NCBI GenBank assembly: GCA_025677815.1
Contig: JAIXMP010000050.1
Location: 124,001-188,000 of the forward strand
Direction of reading: 5' to 3'
Source: Phascolomyces articulosus
Lineage: Eukaryota; Mucoromycota; Mucoromycetes; Mucorales; Lichtheimiaceae
DNA: 64,000 bases
Below the pieces are notes generated by a model. It ran no database searches, had not been told where the DNA came from, and saw only the letters and a list, made by a program, of their open reading frames with translations. A program made the position numbers and the translations under genes. Below, in pieces: positions 13,209-24,925 of the stretch; position 1 is the stretch's first letter, and every line of letters starts with the position of its first letter.

Positions 13209-14627
13209 TTATTCAGATCCATTTTTATCATCCACTGTTGCTATAGATGAAGAAAAAGATGAAGTGGTCGTAAAAATATGTGTTATTGACCCATCCATCC
13301 GTTGATCCAGCGTAAAAAAAATATCTATATACTGTTTCCTTTCCTCTTTGAAAAAATAAAATACTTACGTGATCCACGTTGCGGTTGCTGCTGCTGCTGC
13401 TGTTGTTGCTGTTGACTTCTCGTAAGATGTGTTATAAAATGCTGGAATTGAAGTTGGTACTGTTGCAGTTGTTCGGGTGATATCTAAAATCCCATTTTGA
13501 TATTTATAAGGGTTTTTCAGTTTTTTTTAAAAAAATTTCTGAAAGTGCCAAACTAGAGTGGTTTTTTTTTACCTGTTGAGGTATATCTGCAAGATATTGA
13601 GGAGTAGTAGCAACAGCAGTAGCATTCGATTGCTATGAAAGTAGTAATAGGATCAGTGATTTTCTATAATTATTATTTATTTATTTTTTTTGCAGAAAAA
13701 AAAAGAGAGGTTTCATAGGGTTCCTACCTTAGCAGATTCAGAAGTGGATGGTGAAGTAGTATTGTTATTATTATTATCACTTTCCTCCTCGTTAGGATGA
13801 TGATTATTCTCGTTGGTTATAGTATATGGTATCATGGAAGCATGTTCTGGATGATTAGGATGATCGTATGCGAAGGTACTCATCGGTGCTGCATCTGCTG
13901 ATTCAACTGTGTGGCTGACCGACTTACATAAATAATATAGATCAATACAATCAGCCCTTCATGATAAATTTGCTATCATCGAACACTATTTTTTTTTTAC
14001 CTTTGAAGGTTCAACCACTTCCATACGAGGTACAATATCAATTAAAAAATCACACATATCTGTTTTGGATATGCCCATAGCAATATCAGATCGAAGTAAT
14101 GTACGACGTTTACTTTCTTCTGCATGGACCCTAATCAATATTTATATTTAATATAATGCGTTCAGCTCTGGAATGGATACGTCACTGGAATCCTATTACA
14201 CCATTTTTTTAATTTACCACGCGCGTTTGGTTAATTCAGATATAAATGTTTCGCATGCTTTTGCAAATAAAATAGGTGCTTCTGCACTAATCATCTATCA
14301 TATTAATTAAATATATTGCCATAGAAATATATCATGAATGAATAAATAAAAAGAACAAGAAGAATCATCCATAAAGATCAGGTTAAATAATGATCAATAT
14401 AATATAAATAGTGCAACTACTCTTTCTCTCACCTTTACTTCTGGATCAGACTTCATGACCTTTTTTATACGTGCTAATGGTAACGGATGAGTTCTAAAAT
14501 TAGGTTCTGAAGACTGAGCCATTGTCATTTCTTCTTCCCAAAATTGAGCAAGATTAAAACTTGGACGAGAGTGTTGGTGGTGTTGGTGAATTCCACCTGA
14601 AGCTGTTGTTCCTGACATGGAAGTCAT
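13209..14627 (-). CDS. NF-YC (Hap5) subunit of the CCAAT-binding factor
   Basis: Seven exons on the minus strand join in phase: 14627-14433, 14294-14218, 14130-14001, 13922-13728, 13632-13573, 13483-13369 and 13240-13209, for 267 residues. Residues about 46-135 form the NF-YC histone fold, with [16 protein letters not shown], then the [14 protein letters not shown] helix, and [21 protein letters not shown]. The C-terminus is Gln-rich, as in NF-YC activation regions. NF-YC pairs with NF-YB and then NF-YA to bind CCAAT boxes. The first four exons are secure; the 32-nt last exon rests on splice signals and phase alone. The frame upstream of the chosen ATG stays open to an AG, so an extra 5' exon is possible, though no further ATG is seen in the next 200 bases. 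Confidence 0.9.
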
Positions 14628-15046
14628 AGCAGCAGCTGCAGCAGTGGCTGCTGCTGTCGCTGCTGACTCGTGCTGTTGTGAATCTGAGGTAGTGATTGTG
14701 AACTAATGGGGATTGGTGAAAAGAAAAAAAAATTACAAGTGAGAGGAAAAAACACTTGTTAATAAAGAAAACACTTAATAGCTTTATTCTTCCCCTTATA
14801 ACTTTTTTGACACGCGAAGAAAATATGCTCGGATGAGTTGCGTGTAAAATGATTATGAAAAAGTCAGCTTAGTGCCACCTGTGCTGCAGAAAACAGTCGA
14901 AGGTGGCTCTTTCCAGAAGTAACAGAGCGGAGCGAAAACTCCAAAGAGTGTACCTTGTGTATCAGGTTTCCTTTATTTTCTTTTTCCTTTCTCTCTCTCT
15001 CTCTCCCTCTCACTTTTTTTTTTCCATTGCATTGAAAGCCAAAAAA
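14628..15046. promoter_or_regulatory. Shared divergent promoter region of NF-YC and dynamin genes
   Basis: About 420 bp separate two divergent start codons. On the minus strand a CCAAT pentamer lies at 14716-14712, about 85 bases upstream of the NF-YC ATG. A pyrimidine-rich CT tract precedes the dynamin ATG, as is common in fungal core promoters. No TATA box is obvious. The assignment as promoter is by position. Confidence 0.45.
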
Positions 15047-16531
15047 ATGGATGATCTTATTGAATTGACCAATAAACTCCAAACAGTATTAGCCAGTATT
15101 AGTTCATATGAAAGTCTTGACCTGCCCCAGATCGTGGTAGTTGGTTCCCAGTCTTCGGGTAAATCGTCTGTTCTCGAAACCATTGTTCAACGCGATTTCT
15201 TACCGCGAGGAAGTGGTATTGTCACTCGTCGTCCACTTATTTTACAATTGATTACACAACGTCAACCTGATGCCGAGGAATATGGTGAATTTATGCATGC
15301 TCGAGATAAACGGTTCTTTGACTTTGATGACATTCGTCAGGAGATTGAAAGGGAAACAAGTCGTTTGGCAGGTGCCAATAAAGGCATTTCTCGTACACCT
15401 ATTCATTTACGCATCTATTCTCCCAAAGTCTTGACTTTGACATTGGTGGATTTACCCGGTCTTACAAAGGTGGGGAAAGAAATTAAATGATTGTGTGGTT
15501 GTTATTTTTTGCTTTGCTATGGGATTTTTTTTTTTTTCAAAAAAATTGACTCTTTTTTTTTTTTTCGTTGACTGTGCTGTTGCACAACATAAGGTTCCTA
15601 TTGGTAAGTGAAATGAGTTTATAAGAGAGTTGTTATATAAGAAAGAAAGTTAACAAAAATGAATATGCTATATATTAGGTGATCAACCTCAAGATATTGA
15701 AAAACAAATTCGTTCCTTGATTATGGATTATATTTCCAACCCAAACAGGTACAACTGATTTTTTCCTATTTTATTATTTAATTTCCAAGATATTTTTTTT
15801 ATATCATAGTAATATTAATATAATATAATATATATGTGTGGGGGGAATGTATTATTATAAAGTATTATATTAGCGGTGTCACCGGCCAATATGGATGTGG
15901 CAAACTCGGATAGTTTGAAATTGGCACGACAAGTGGATCCTGAAGGTAAGTAATATTATTAATAAAAAGTGATACGACGACGGACGTAAATTGACATATT
16001 GTCGATGGGAATTGTTACACTAGGAAAACGAACCATCGGTGTGTTAACCAAATTGGATTTGATGGATGCTGGTACCAATGCATTGGATGTTTTAATGGGC
16101 CGTTCTTATCCATTGCGTCTTGGATTTATTGGTGTGGTGAATCGAAGCCAACAAGATATTTTAACCAATAAGCCTATGACAGAAGCCATTGATGCAGAAG
16201 AAGATTTCTTTCGACAACATGCGGCTTATCGGAGTATTTCAAGTCGCTGTGGTACCAAATATCTTAGCAAGCAACTGAATAGTGTAATGTTTTTATATAT
16301 ATATATATGTTACTATGGCTGAACAGTTATAAAACGATTGAATCACTGACTCACATCCAACCTCTCATTCCCTCTAGATTTTATATACTCGGATCAAGGA
16401 GAAGCTACCCGAGTTGCGATCTAAACTCAGCTCATTGGTTAGTCAGACCCAGCAGGAATTAAATCAATATGGCGATCCAGCTTTCACAAGTGGTGATCTT
16501 CATCGAGTAAGTTTTTTGAAATAGGACGAGT

Positions 16532-16574
<43 letters not shown>

Positions 16575-18294
16575 GAATGGAAGAATATAAAAGATGAATT
16601 TCTATCATGAGATGAAGAGAATAGGACATTGATTTTTATTGTATATTTTCTATATATTTAGGGTTCATTGATTTTGAAATTATTGACTAAATTCTCGAAT
16701 GATTTCGTTGCTGCCATTGATGGTACTTCTTCAGAAATGTCTACCAAGGAGTTGTAAGTATTTTGGATGAATGGATAAATGATTTACGATCGAAATGGTT
16801 CTTAACATTTTTTATCTCATATTATAGGTGTGGAGGTGCACGTATTTATTTTATCTTCAACAATGTATTTGGTAGCGCATTGGATGGTATTCCACCTTGC
16901 GCAAATCTTTCCAATAATGATATTCGCACAGCTATCCGAAACTCCACAGGTCCCCGTCCATCTTTGTTTGTGCCTGAACTTGCATTTGATTTACTTGTAC
17001 GACCTCAAATCAAACTATTGGAAGCACCCAGTATACGTTGCGTTGAATTGGTGTATGAAGAATTAATGAAAATCTGTCATATTTCAGATAACAAGGTAAA
17101 ATACCAGACGAGGAATTGTTTGATGGAGGGTCATTTCATATTTGCTGACAGATGTTTTAAATAATATTCATTAGGAATTGTTGAGATACCCACGATTGCA
17201 TACAAAGCTTGTTGAAGTTGTTTCTGAATTATTACGTGAAAGATTGAGTCCTACCTCCAACTATGTCCAAAGTTTGATTTCTATCGAAACAGCTTATATC
17301 AATACGAACCATCCTGATTTCTTGGGTGCTGCTGGTGCCATGGCTAATTTGGAAAGTGAATCCAAAAAGAAAAAGAGAATGGCAGAATCAAAGAGACGGG
17401 TAAGTGATACGTGTTTATTTATTTATTTATATGTGTCAGTTTATCCTATTTAAGGATCTATATATTGATTGTGAATGATGTTTCATCTTTTTTGTTTATT
17501 TAGCACATGCGAACAGAATCACCTGCATCCAGTGTTGTCAGTGTTGGTAGTCGAGCAGAAGAAGAAAATCATATTGTTCCTAATGGTACAAGTGGTCTTC
17601 ATAAAGAAAATGGTTATGCACACGCACCTTCTGCCAATGGTACAGGTGATAATAAGGAATCTTTCTTGACTTACTTTTTTGGTGGTGCGAATAAGAATGA
17701 ACGACCTGCTCTTGGCCCTCAAGAAATGATGAACAATGCTGCATTTACTTCTCCTCTTTCTGTGACCAGTATGATGGAAAATGAATTGGAACGCAAGTTT
17801 GAACAGGTAAAAATAAGAATAAAAATTCAGGGAATAAATGATCTTGATACGGAAAAGATGGCTCATTTAAATATATATAAAAAGGCTGCTTCTATGCAAC
17901 CCACAGAAGAACAATTGCAAGCTTCAGATCGAGAAGAAATTGAAATTCAACTTATTCGTAAGCATATCTGATATCATTACTAAAGAACCACCTAGAAAAA
18001 AAGAGCACAGCAATATTTAATTATTGTTTATTTATTTCAGGAACCTTGATTACAAGTTACTTTAACATTGTCCGAAAAAATATTCAAGATCTTGTTCCTA
18101 AATCCATTATGCATTTACTTGTGAACCATTCCCGAGAATCCATACAAAACCGCCTTGTGGCTTCCTTGTATAAGGAAGATTTATTCAGAGAATTGTTACA
18201 AGAAGATGAAGGGGTTGCTGCTGACAGAGAAAAATGTAAAACGATGTTGGACGTCTATAAGCAAGCATTCGAAATTGTGAACAATGCTCTATAA
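15047..18294 (+). CDS. Dynamin-related GTPase, Dnm1-like
   Basis: Twelve exons join in phase: 15047-15469, 15594-15603, 15679-15748, 15863-15945, 16024-16283, 16378-16506, 16662-16753, 16828-17095, 17175-17399, 17504-17806, 17885-17957 and 18041-18294, for 729 residues. The P-loop GSQSSGKS is at residues 33-40, followed by the DLPG and TKLD motifs. The middle domain carries [11 protein letters not shown] variable Ser/Asn-rich segment with an SFLTYFFGG motif precedes the GTPase effector domain ([20 protein letters not shown], then a C-terminal helix). There is no PH or proline-rich domain, so this is a Dnm1/Vps1-class protein. The [20 protein letters not shown] stretch favours Dnm1 (mitochondrial and peroxisomal fission) over Vps1. 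One exon is only 10 nt. The intron 17807-17884 is 78 nt with no stop in frame, so it could be retained. The AAAATGG start context is good. Confidence 0.88.
16535..16571. repeat. AG dinucleotide microsatellite in a dynamin intron
   Basis: An uninterrupted AG repeat of about 18 units lies in the intron between exons 6 and 7 of the dynamin-related gene. Such tracts change length readily but should not affect the protein unless they alter splicing. Confidence 0.9.
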
Positions 18295-19933
18295 ATCAAA
18301 AAGAAAAATGATGGAAAACGAAAAAATTATATAACGTATTTATTGTAAAACGGCAAAAAGAGGTTTTTTTATTAGATTTTTTAGAGTATAAAAGAAAAAT
18401 ATTACTTATTATACATCATTCCCTTTCATATCATTCAATTCATAACCATTCCATATATATTCACACTAACGACTCACATACTGACAAAGTGATTGTCCTT
18501 TTTCACCCCATTTACCCTCTCTATCTCTCATCCAAAATTGTTCTTTAGGAACATCATTTTAAATGATCCGTTCTTATTATTATTATTATATTTTCTTTTA
18601 TATTTCTTTCTTGTGCTATTATTATTATTTATATAAATATGTTGTAGAATACCCGTACACACATCATGAAATTATATATTATATTATATTATATTATATC
18701 AATAAGTGAATTCTTATTCTGGATCTATTATTAAAGCTATATATAAAGTTTGTTGTTTTGATCGGTTGATGAGACCAAGTTTTTTTTTTTTTTTTTTTAG
18801 GTTTTTGCTTGCATAATTTTTAATCCTTATATATACAAGGGCTATTTAGAAATAGTCAGGATAGTAAAGTTGTGAATATGTATGATGTATAAAATATCTT
18901 ACCATTAAAGGTTTTTTCTTCTTCTAAATGACAACGGTAAGAAGATTTCCATCTTCTCTCCCCCCCCCATCGGACTGTTTACAAGTGGTACGTAGCAGTA
19001 ATTATTTACATAAAATATCAATGTACTTTACGGCAAGTGTTGTTAGTATATTCCTATGGCACTAGGTAGATGTATAAAAATAACATTCTTCAGAGTGTTT
19101 TTATGTTTGTATTTCTTTTTTTAACTGTTCGATCAGATCTACATTGTATATTTACATTGAAAGCAGCACACAATAATAATGAGTGTATTATATTATATTC
19201 TCCCCTTATTGGTTTGTTCCATGAATATATTTTCATATGGTCGAAATAATTATATTATAATGATTTAGATAACTGTATATTATACATTTTTTTAAAAAAC
19301 CATATATATAATATAGTCTATGAATAGAACAAGCATACTAACAGAATTGTAGTATAAAAATCATTCCATTATATATATATATATACATAATTCTATAGAA
19401 TTCTATTTTTGTTCAACGTATCGTAATACCCCGTAATAAGAATTATAAGAAAGAACTATATAATTACACCCAAATAGTGATAACTCACCAATAATCACCC
19501 ATTCCTGATATAAAGCGAATAAGTCTAGATATTTACGCGTATATACCAATATTTAAGAATAATGATGGAAGGTTTTGTGAGCCGATAATAATCGGATGTA
19601 ATCTCAACATTTTTTCATAACGAAATAGTTGCTGGTACCTTCAAGCAATAACAACTTAATTTTCCGAACGAAGAAAGGATGATTTCGTATCCATCTCAGG
19701 AACCCGATCAAAAATCCTGCGCCACTTTACCAACACAGCCCAACCTCGAGTTTCTCTTCCATTGTGAGCATAGCCTGTTTTCTCATTACACATAAAGAAA
19801 TTCTTGTTTATTTTTATTCATTTCTTAAGTTTTATTTTTCTTCTTTCTGTTTCCCTCTTCCTTTCTTTTATATATTTACGATTGCACCTTCATTTTTCTG
19901 TCTAGATATATACCCTTTTACACATATATTTAA
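18295..19933. other. Intergenic region downstream of dynamin and upstream of GH81
   Basis: About 1.6 kb of AT-rich DNA with several short TATAT and ATATT runs and a T-run of roughly 20 at 18780. I found no exon, tRNA or other RNA gene. The last 150 bases before the GH81 start are pyrimidine-rich, as expected of its promoter and leader. Confidence 0.55.
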
Positions 19934-22900
19934 ATGAGGTCATTGACTTTGATTGCAACACTTGCAACCATAGCAACAACCACGACGGGTGTATTGAAAG
20001 GGGTCGCTGGACACCAAGACGATCACAGCATGTCACCTATCAACCTTCTTGCTTCTATTTCAAAACAACCAGTGAATACAACATTGTTTCCAGAAATTCA
20101 ACATCCTTTTCCTCCACAATATGCCGACTCAGAATTCTCCAAAAATCATATTGTACCCACCAATTCTTGGGTGAGTAATTTATTTTACCCAAGTGCCGAG
20201 AATTTAGCACCCACAACACCAGATCCTTATATTCTACGCATATTTGATGATTATGGCGGGAATCCTGGCCTCAGTATACATCAATCTGATGTCAAGGTAA
20301 ACCATTTTTTTCCTCATTCAATTATAATATAATTGCATTGTTACGTATTATTGATAACGGATCTTTTAATTGATTGTAAATGCTTAGACTTTTGGATCTT
20401 ATCCAGAAACCAATAATGTTCCTCCGACAGAAGCAGGGTATATGATTAATAATGTGGTGGTCGATCTTCGAATGACTTGTAATGAATGGTCTCGGGATGC
20501 TATTCAAAAAGAACAGCAAAAACCACCTAAACAATCCGTGACGTATTGGGATCATTTCAGTGCTCATTTAAAATTATATACACCATCTCAAGCAGAACAA
20601 TATATACGTTTCCCCATTGTTCGTGGCATGGCCTACGTGACAGCTGATTACCATAACCTGACACCTCGTTTTTTTACACAGCATGCCATTATCAGCTTGG
20701 ATGTGGATGGTGAAAGTCAACGTATTGAAGATAATGCTGTTTATACCGGTAGTAAATTCAAAATTTCCATGAATGATACACCCACCAGCACATTTTTAAT
20801 ATATGCCCTTGGTAATGAAACATTGACATTACGTAAGGAGGGTACGTCCAATCTTGTCAGTACAAACGTATATAATGGTATCATTCGTGTGGCCAAATTA
20901 CCTTCCGATCAGGATGAATCCACATTTGATCAATTCAAGGATCGATGGCCTGTGAGTGCTGACATTCAAGCAGAATCAAATGGGTATATATGAAAGATAA
21001 AAAAAAAAAGTGCAGCTTCCCCATATCTTATTTTATTATGATCAAATTCCTCAGACTCATCATCTTTATATTTTATACATGTTTAGCAATTCGGGTACAT
21101 ATTCCATTCAATGGCATGCCGAAGGAAAAGGAGACTCCAGTGATTTACTACTCTATGCCTATCCACACCATTTGGAAACATTACTACCAATAAACGTTAA
21201 ACGTACGGGAATAAAACTTGCATCTGCCACCAAAGGTGACATGGAAGCAATCAAAACGACCAACAACCTTGTATGGGTTATCGCCGAACTTAAATTGAAT
21301 GATATTTCTTGGCTACCTACTAGAGCAGAAGCCGATGCCAGTGCAGTACATGAAATCATGGAAGCCATGGAAACAGACATTGCAAAAGATTATGCTAATG
21401 AAACATTACTGACTGACAATTATTTTTCCGGCAAAGGATTACAAAAATTCGCCTTATTAGCGCTTATTTTAAATCAACCAGACAAGACCGATTTACGAAA
21501 TCCAGAAATGGCTGTGCAATCCCTGGAGAAAATAAAACAAGCCTTTATTCCTTATCTTGAAAATCGTCAAAATGACCCATTCAGCTATGATCATGTCTAT
21601 AAAGGAATTGTAGCACGTGCGGGTTTACCCAAGTCCATGGGTGGTACCGGTGATATCAATGCCGCTTTTGGGCATTCTTATTATAATGATCACCATTATC
21701 ACAATGGTTATTTAATTGTGACAGGTAAAATGGACACAGACATTTATTTGCACGTGGTGATAGCTTTGTACTGATACATGATATGAACATTTCCTTTTTT
21801 CCAATATAAAAATAGCTGCAATCATTCATTATTTGGACCCTACATGGCGATCTGCTGACTTAATTGAATGGACTGAAGCATTAATACGAGATGTCAATAC
21901 ACCTGTTGAAGATGATCCAAATTTTGTGTCCTTTAGAAATTGGGATTGGTTTGCAGGTCATAGTTGGGCAGGTGGTATCAAGGTGAATGGTGCTTTAGAT
22001 GGTCGTGACCAAGAATCTGTACCTGAGGTATATTCGATTTTTAATCATGTATATTGAATCTCTATTTTATTGATGTTTCACATACTAATGATGAATTATA
22101 TGAAACAAAAGGCTGTCAACTTTTATTGGGGTGTCAAATTATGGGGTTTAGCAACCAACAATGATGCCATGTCACGTCTTGCTTCCCTTCAACTTACCAT
22201 TATAAAACGAACAACCTATGAATACTTTTGGATGTTGGATAATAATAAGAATCGACCTAAAAAGATGATCAAGAACAAAGTGGTTGGCATTTATTTTGAA
22301 CAAAAAACAGATTATGTAAGAAAAAACTACAGTTTTCTACTGTTAGATGATTCTTTTTTTTTTAAAAAAAAAAAAAAGTGTTGCTACAAATGGATCATTC
22401 ATTAAAAACTATTTTTTGTAGACAACTTACTTTGGAAGATACGTTGAATTCATTCATGGTATTCAACAACTGCCTATGACACCAATGCTTGCCGATTATA
22501 TTCGTATACCCGAATTTGTTTATCAAGAATGGCAACAAAAATTGGCAGATATCGCACCTACAGTACAAACCAATTGGGCCGGTGTACTTTATCTCAACTA
22601 TGCTCTTATTGATCCATCTGATGCATTTAAGAAATTAAGAAAAGCACCCATGGATGATGGTCAAACAAGAGCTTATTCATTGTATATTACGTCCACACGC
22701 CCCAGTTTCCAACGTGGTATAGTATTATTTATATTTACAGTTTTATTCACAGTGGATTTTCTTATTGATGTTAATTATTGTACTATTTTATATTTAAGGT
22801 TTACGTGTTGTCAAGAACCACCCAGGAGGCGTTAACACCAACAGCAACCCACAAGACAATGTATTACATTATTCCCAACTTCTTCAAAATACTTCAAAGA

Positions 22901-22983
22901 ATTTAACCTCCATTATTTCAAAAACCGTTAATCGATTTAACCATACAAATAATCATCATGATGATCGTTATAATGGTTATTAA
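19934..22983 (+). CDS. Secreted GH81 endo-beta-1,3-glucanase
   Basis: Seven exons join in phase: 19934-20296, 20388-20983, 21087-21724, 21816-22027, 22112-22315, 22422-22716 and 22799-22983, for 830 residues. The first 20-27 residues look like a cleavable signal peptide. GH81 hallmarks are [14 protein letters not shown] near the N-terminus, [12 protein letters not shown] in the catalytic region, and [12 protein letters not shown] followed by [17 protein letters not shown], which holds the acidic residues conserved in this family. GH81 enzymes cleave beta-1,3-glucan internally and in fungi act in cell separation, wall remodelling or spore release (Eng1/Acf2 type). No carbohydrate-binding module or GPI signal is seen. 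The C-terminus is an Asn/His-rich tail. The gene ends 132 bases from the 3' end of the convergent receptor kinase gene. Confidence 0.92.
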
Positions 22984-23115
22984 AAATAAAGGAGGAGATA
23001 TCCTATCTATTATATATTATTATAATTATTATTTATACAACATATGAAAATGTTACTTTTACATTATGAAAATATAAAATTGATTTTTTTATATAAAACG
23101 TATTTTTCTAAATTA

Positions 23116-24887
23116 TTATTTTTCGTCATTCATAGTGGTTGTGTCAGAAATAGTTGTTGTACTTTGATGACTAGTACTTTCATCATTTTGAAGTTGAGAA
23201 AATGTATGAATAGCGGCATCCAGCTCTTCTTTACGTATTGGTTTACTAATATAACTATTCATACCCGCTTCAAAACATTTTTCGCGATCTCCTGGCATGA
23301 CACAGGCTGTCATGGCGATAATATAAGGTGCAATGGATGTGACATTAGGTAATTCTTTGCGTATCTTGGCAACAGCTTCCAACCCATTCATCTCTGGCAT
23401 CCAGACATCCATAAAGACTAATTGGAACGGTGTGTTGGCGGCTTGTGCTGCTTCAATGGCTTCGTATGCTTCACGACCGTTTTCGGCGACTTGAGGTTGA
23501 ATATTCATCTTGGATAACATACGAGAGACCACTTTACGATTAATAGGGTTATCATCCACTAATAATGTATGAATATGTGCCAAATCGTCGGAAGAAGATG
23601 ATGACGTGGATTCAGCAGCAGGTGAATCGATGATGGCTGATGATACTGTTTGGTTTTCTGGAAGAGATTTTTTTAATATTGTTGCCGATGATAATAATGA
23701 AACGTCCTTGGTTTCAGTATTGGATATTGTTGTAATGCTACACTTGGTGATGTTATCAGTAGGAGTAGTTATGTTATTTTCAGCATTTGTAATACTGCGC
23801 AATAATTCAATGAATGTAGAATTCTTGAATGGTTTAGAAATAGAATAACGTTGTGTTGAACATTCCAAAGGATTAGGACACTCTTCCAATGGTGTTGCCG
23901 CTTCAAGCTGTGGCTGCCCGTCAAATCCAAGACGACCTCCTCCTCCACTTGACGGGGCTGAAAGCAATTGTTGCTGTTGTTCCTTTTTCTGTTGCTGTTG
24001 TTTTGAACGTCGAATACGCACATCATTAATACACACTGTAGGGATCTCGGCAGCCAAAGGGAACCAACGTTGTAATGCATCCAAAGCAATTTCACTTGAC
24101 GTTTTTTGTGGCCCCAATTGTTCAATGACTTCTAAATCAACATCTGCAATTAAAATAGAAGGTGTTCGCCACGATGATGACGACATAGTCGTTGTATCAT
24201 TATTATTATTCTTGAAATGATCGATCGCCTCTTTAAACGTAACAATCATAGCATTCGTTATGCCCATACTGGCTAACATGGCACGCCATGCAGAACGTAA
24301 AAAAGAGAGTTCTGCAACCACCATTGGTGTATGATGCGATAATAAATCCAATTGGAACTGTTCACCAAATGTAATGGAATCCGTTTGAGTTTGTAATACA
24401 ACACGAAAATAAAATGTGGAACCCACACCATCGACAGATTCTACCCACTATTATTTTTTTCATAAAAAAAAATTGGTATTTTATATATCCATGTTTAAAG
24501 AAATAGTCGTCATTTGTCCAGGCTAAAATTTATTATTATACATTACCATGTCACCTAACATAAGTTGGGAAAGTCGTCGAGATATTGCAAGGCCGAGACC
24601 AGTTCCACCGTAGTTTCGTGTGGTAGAAGCATCTACCTGAGAAAAGGATTGAAAGAGTTTTCCTAATTTATCTTCGGGAATGCCAATACCGGAATCTTTT
24701 ACAGAGAATAAGTAAGAAACCCATTTCTCATGGCTGTTCTCCTTTTTCACGACGGGTTCATGGGTTGGGTCAATAGTTACTTTGACACAAACAAAACCAG
24801 CCGCTGTAAATTTGAATGCGTTGGAAAGTCTAAGGAAGAAAAAAGGAGTAGAATATTGGTGGATGAGTGAATCCCTCCGGTTCTCAT

Positions 24888-24925
<38 letters not shown>

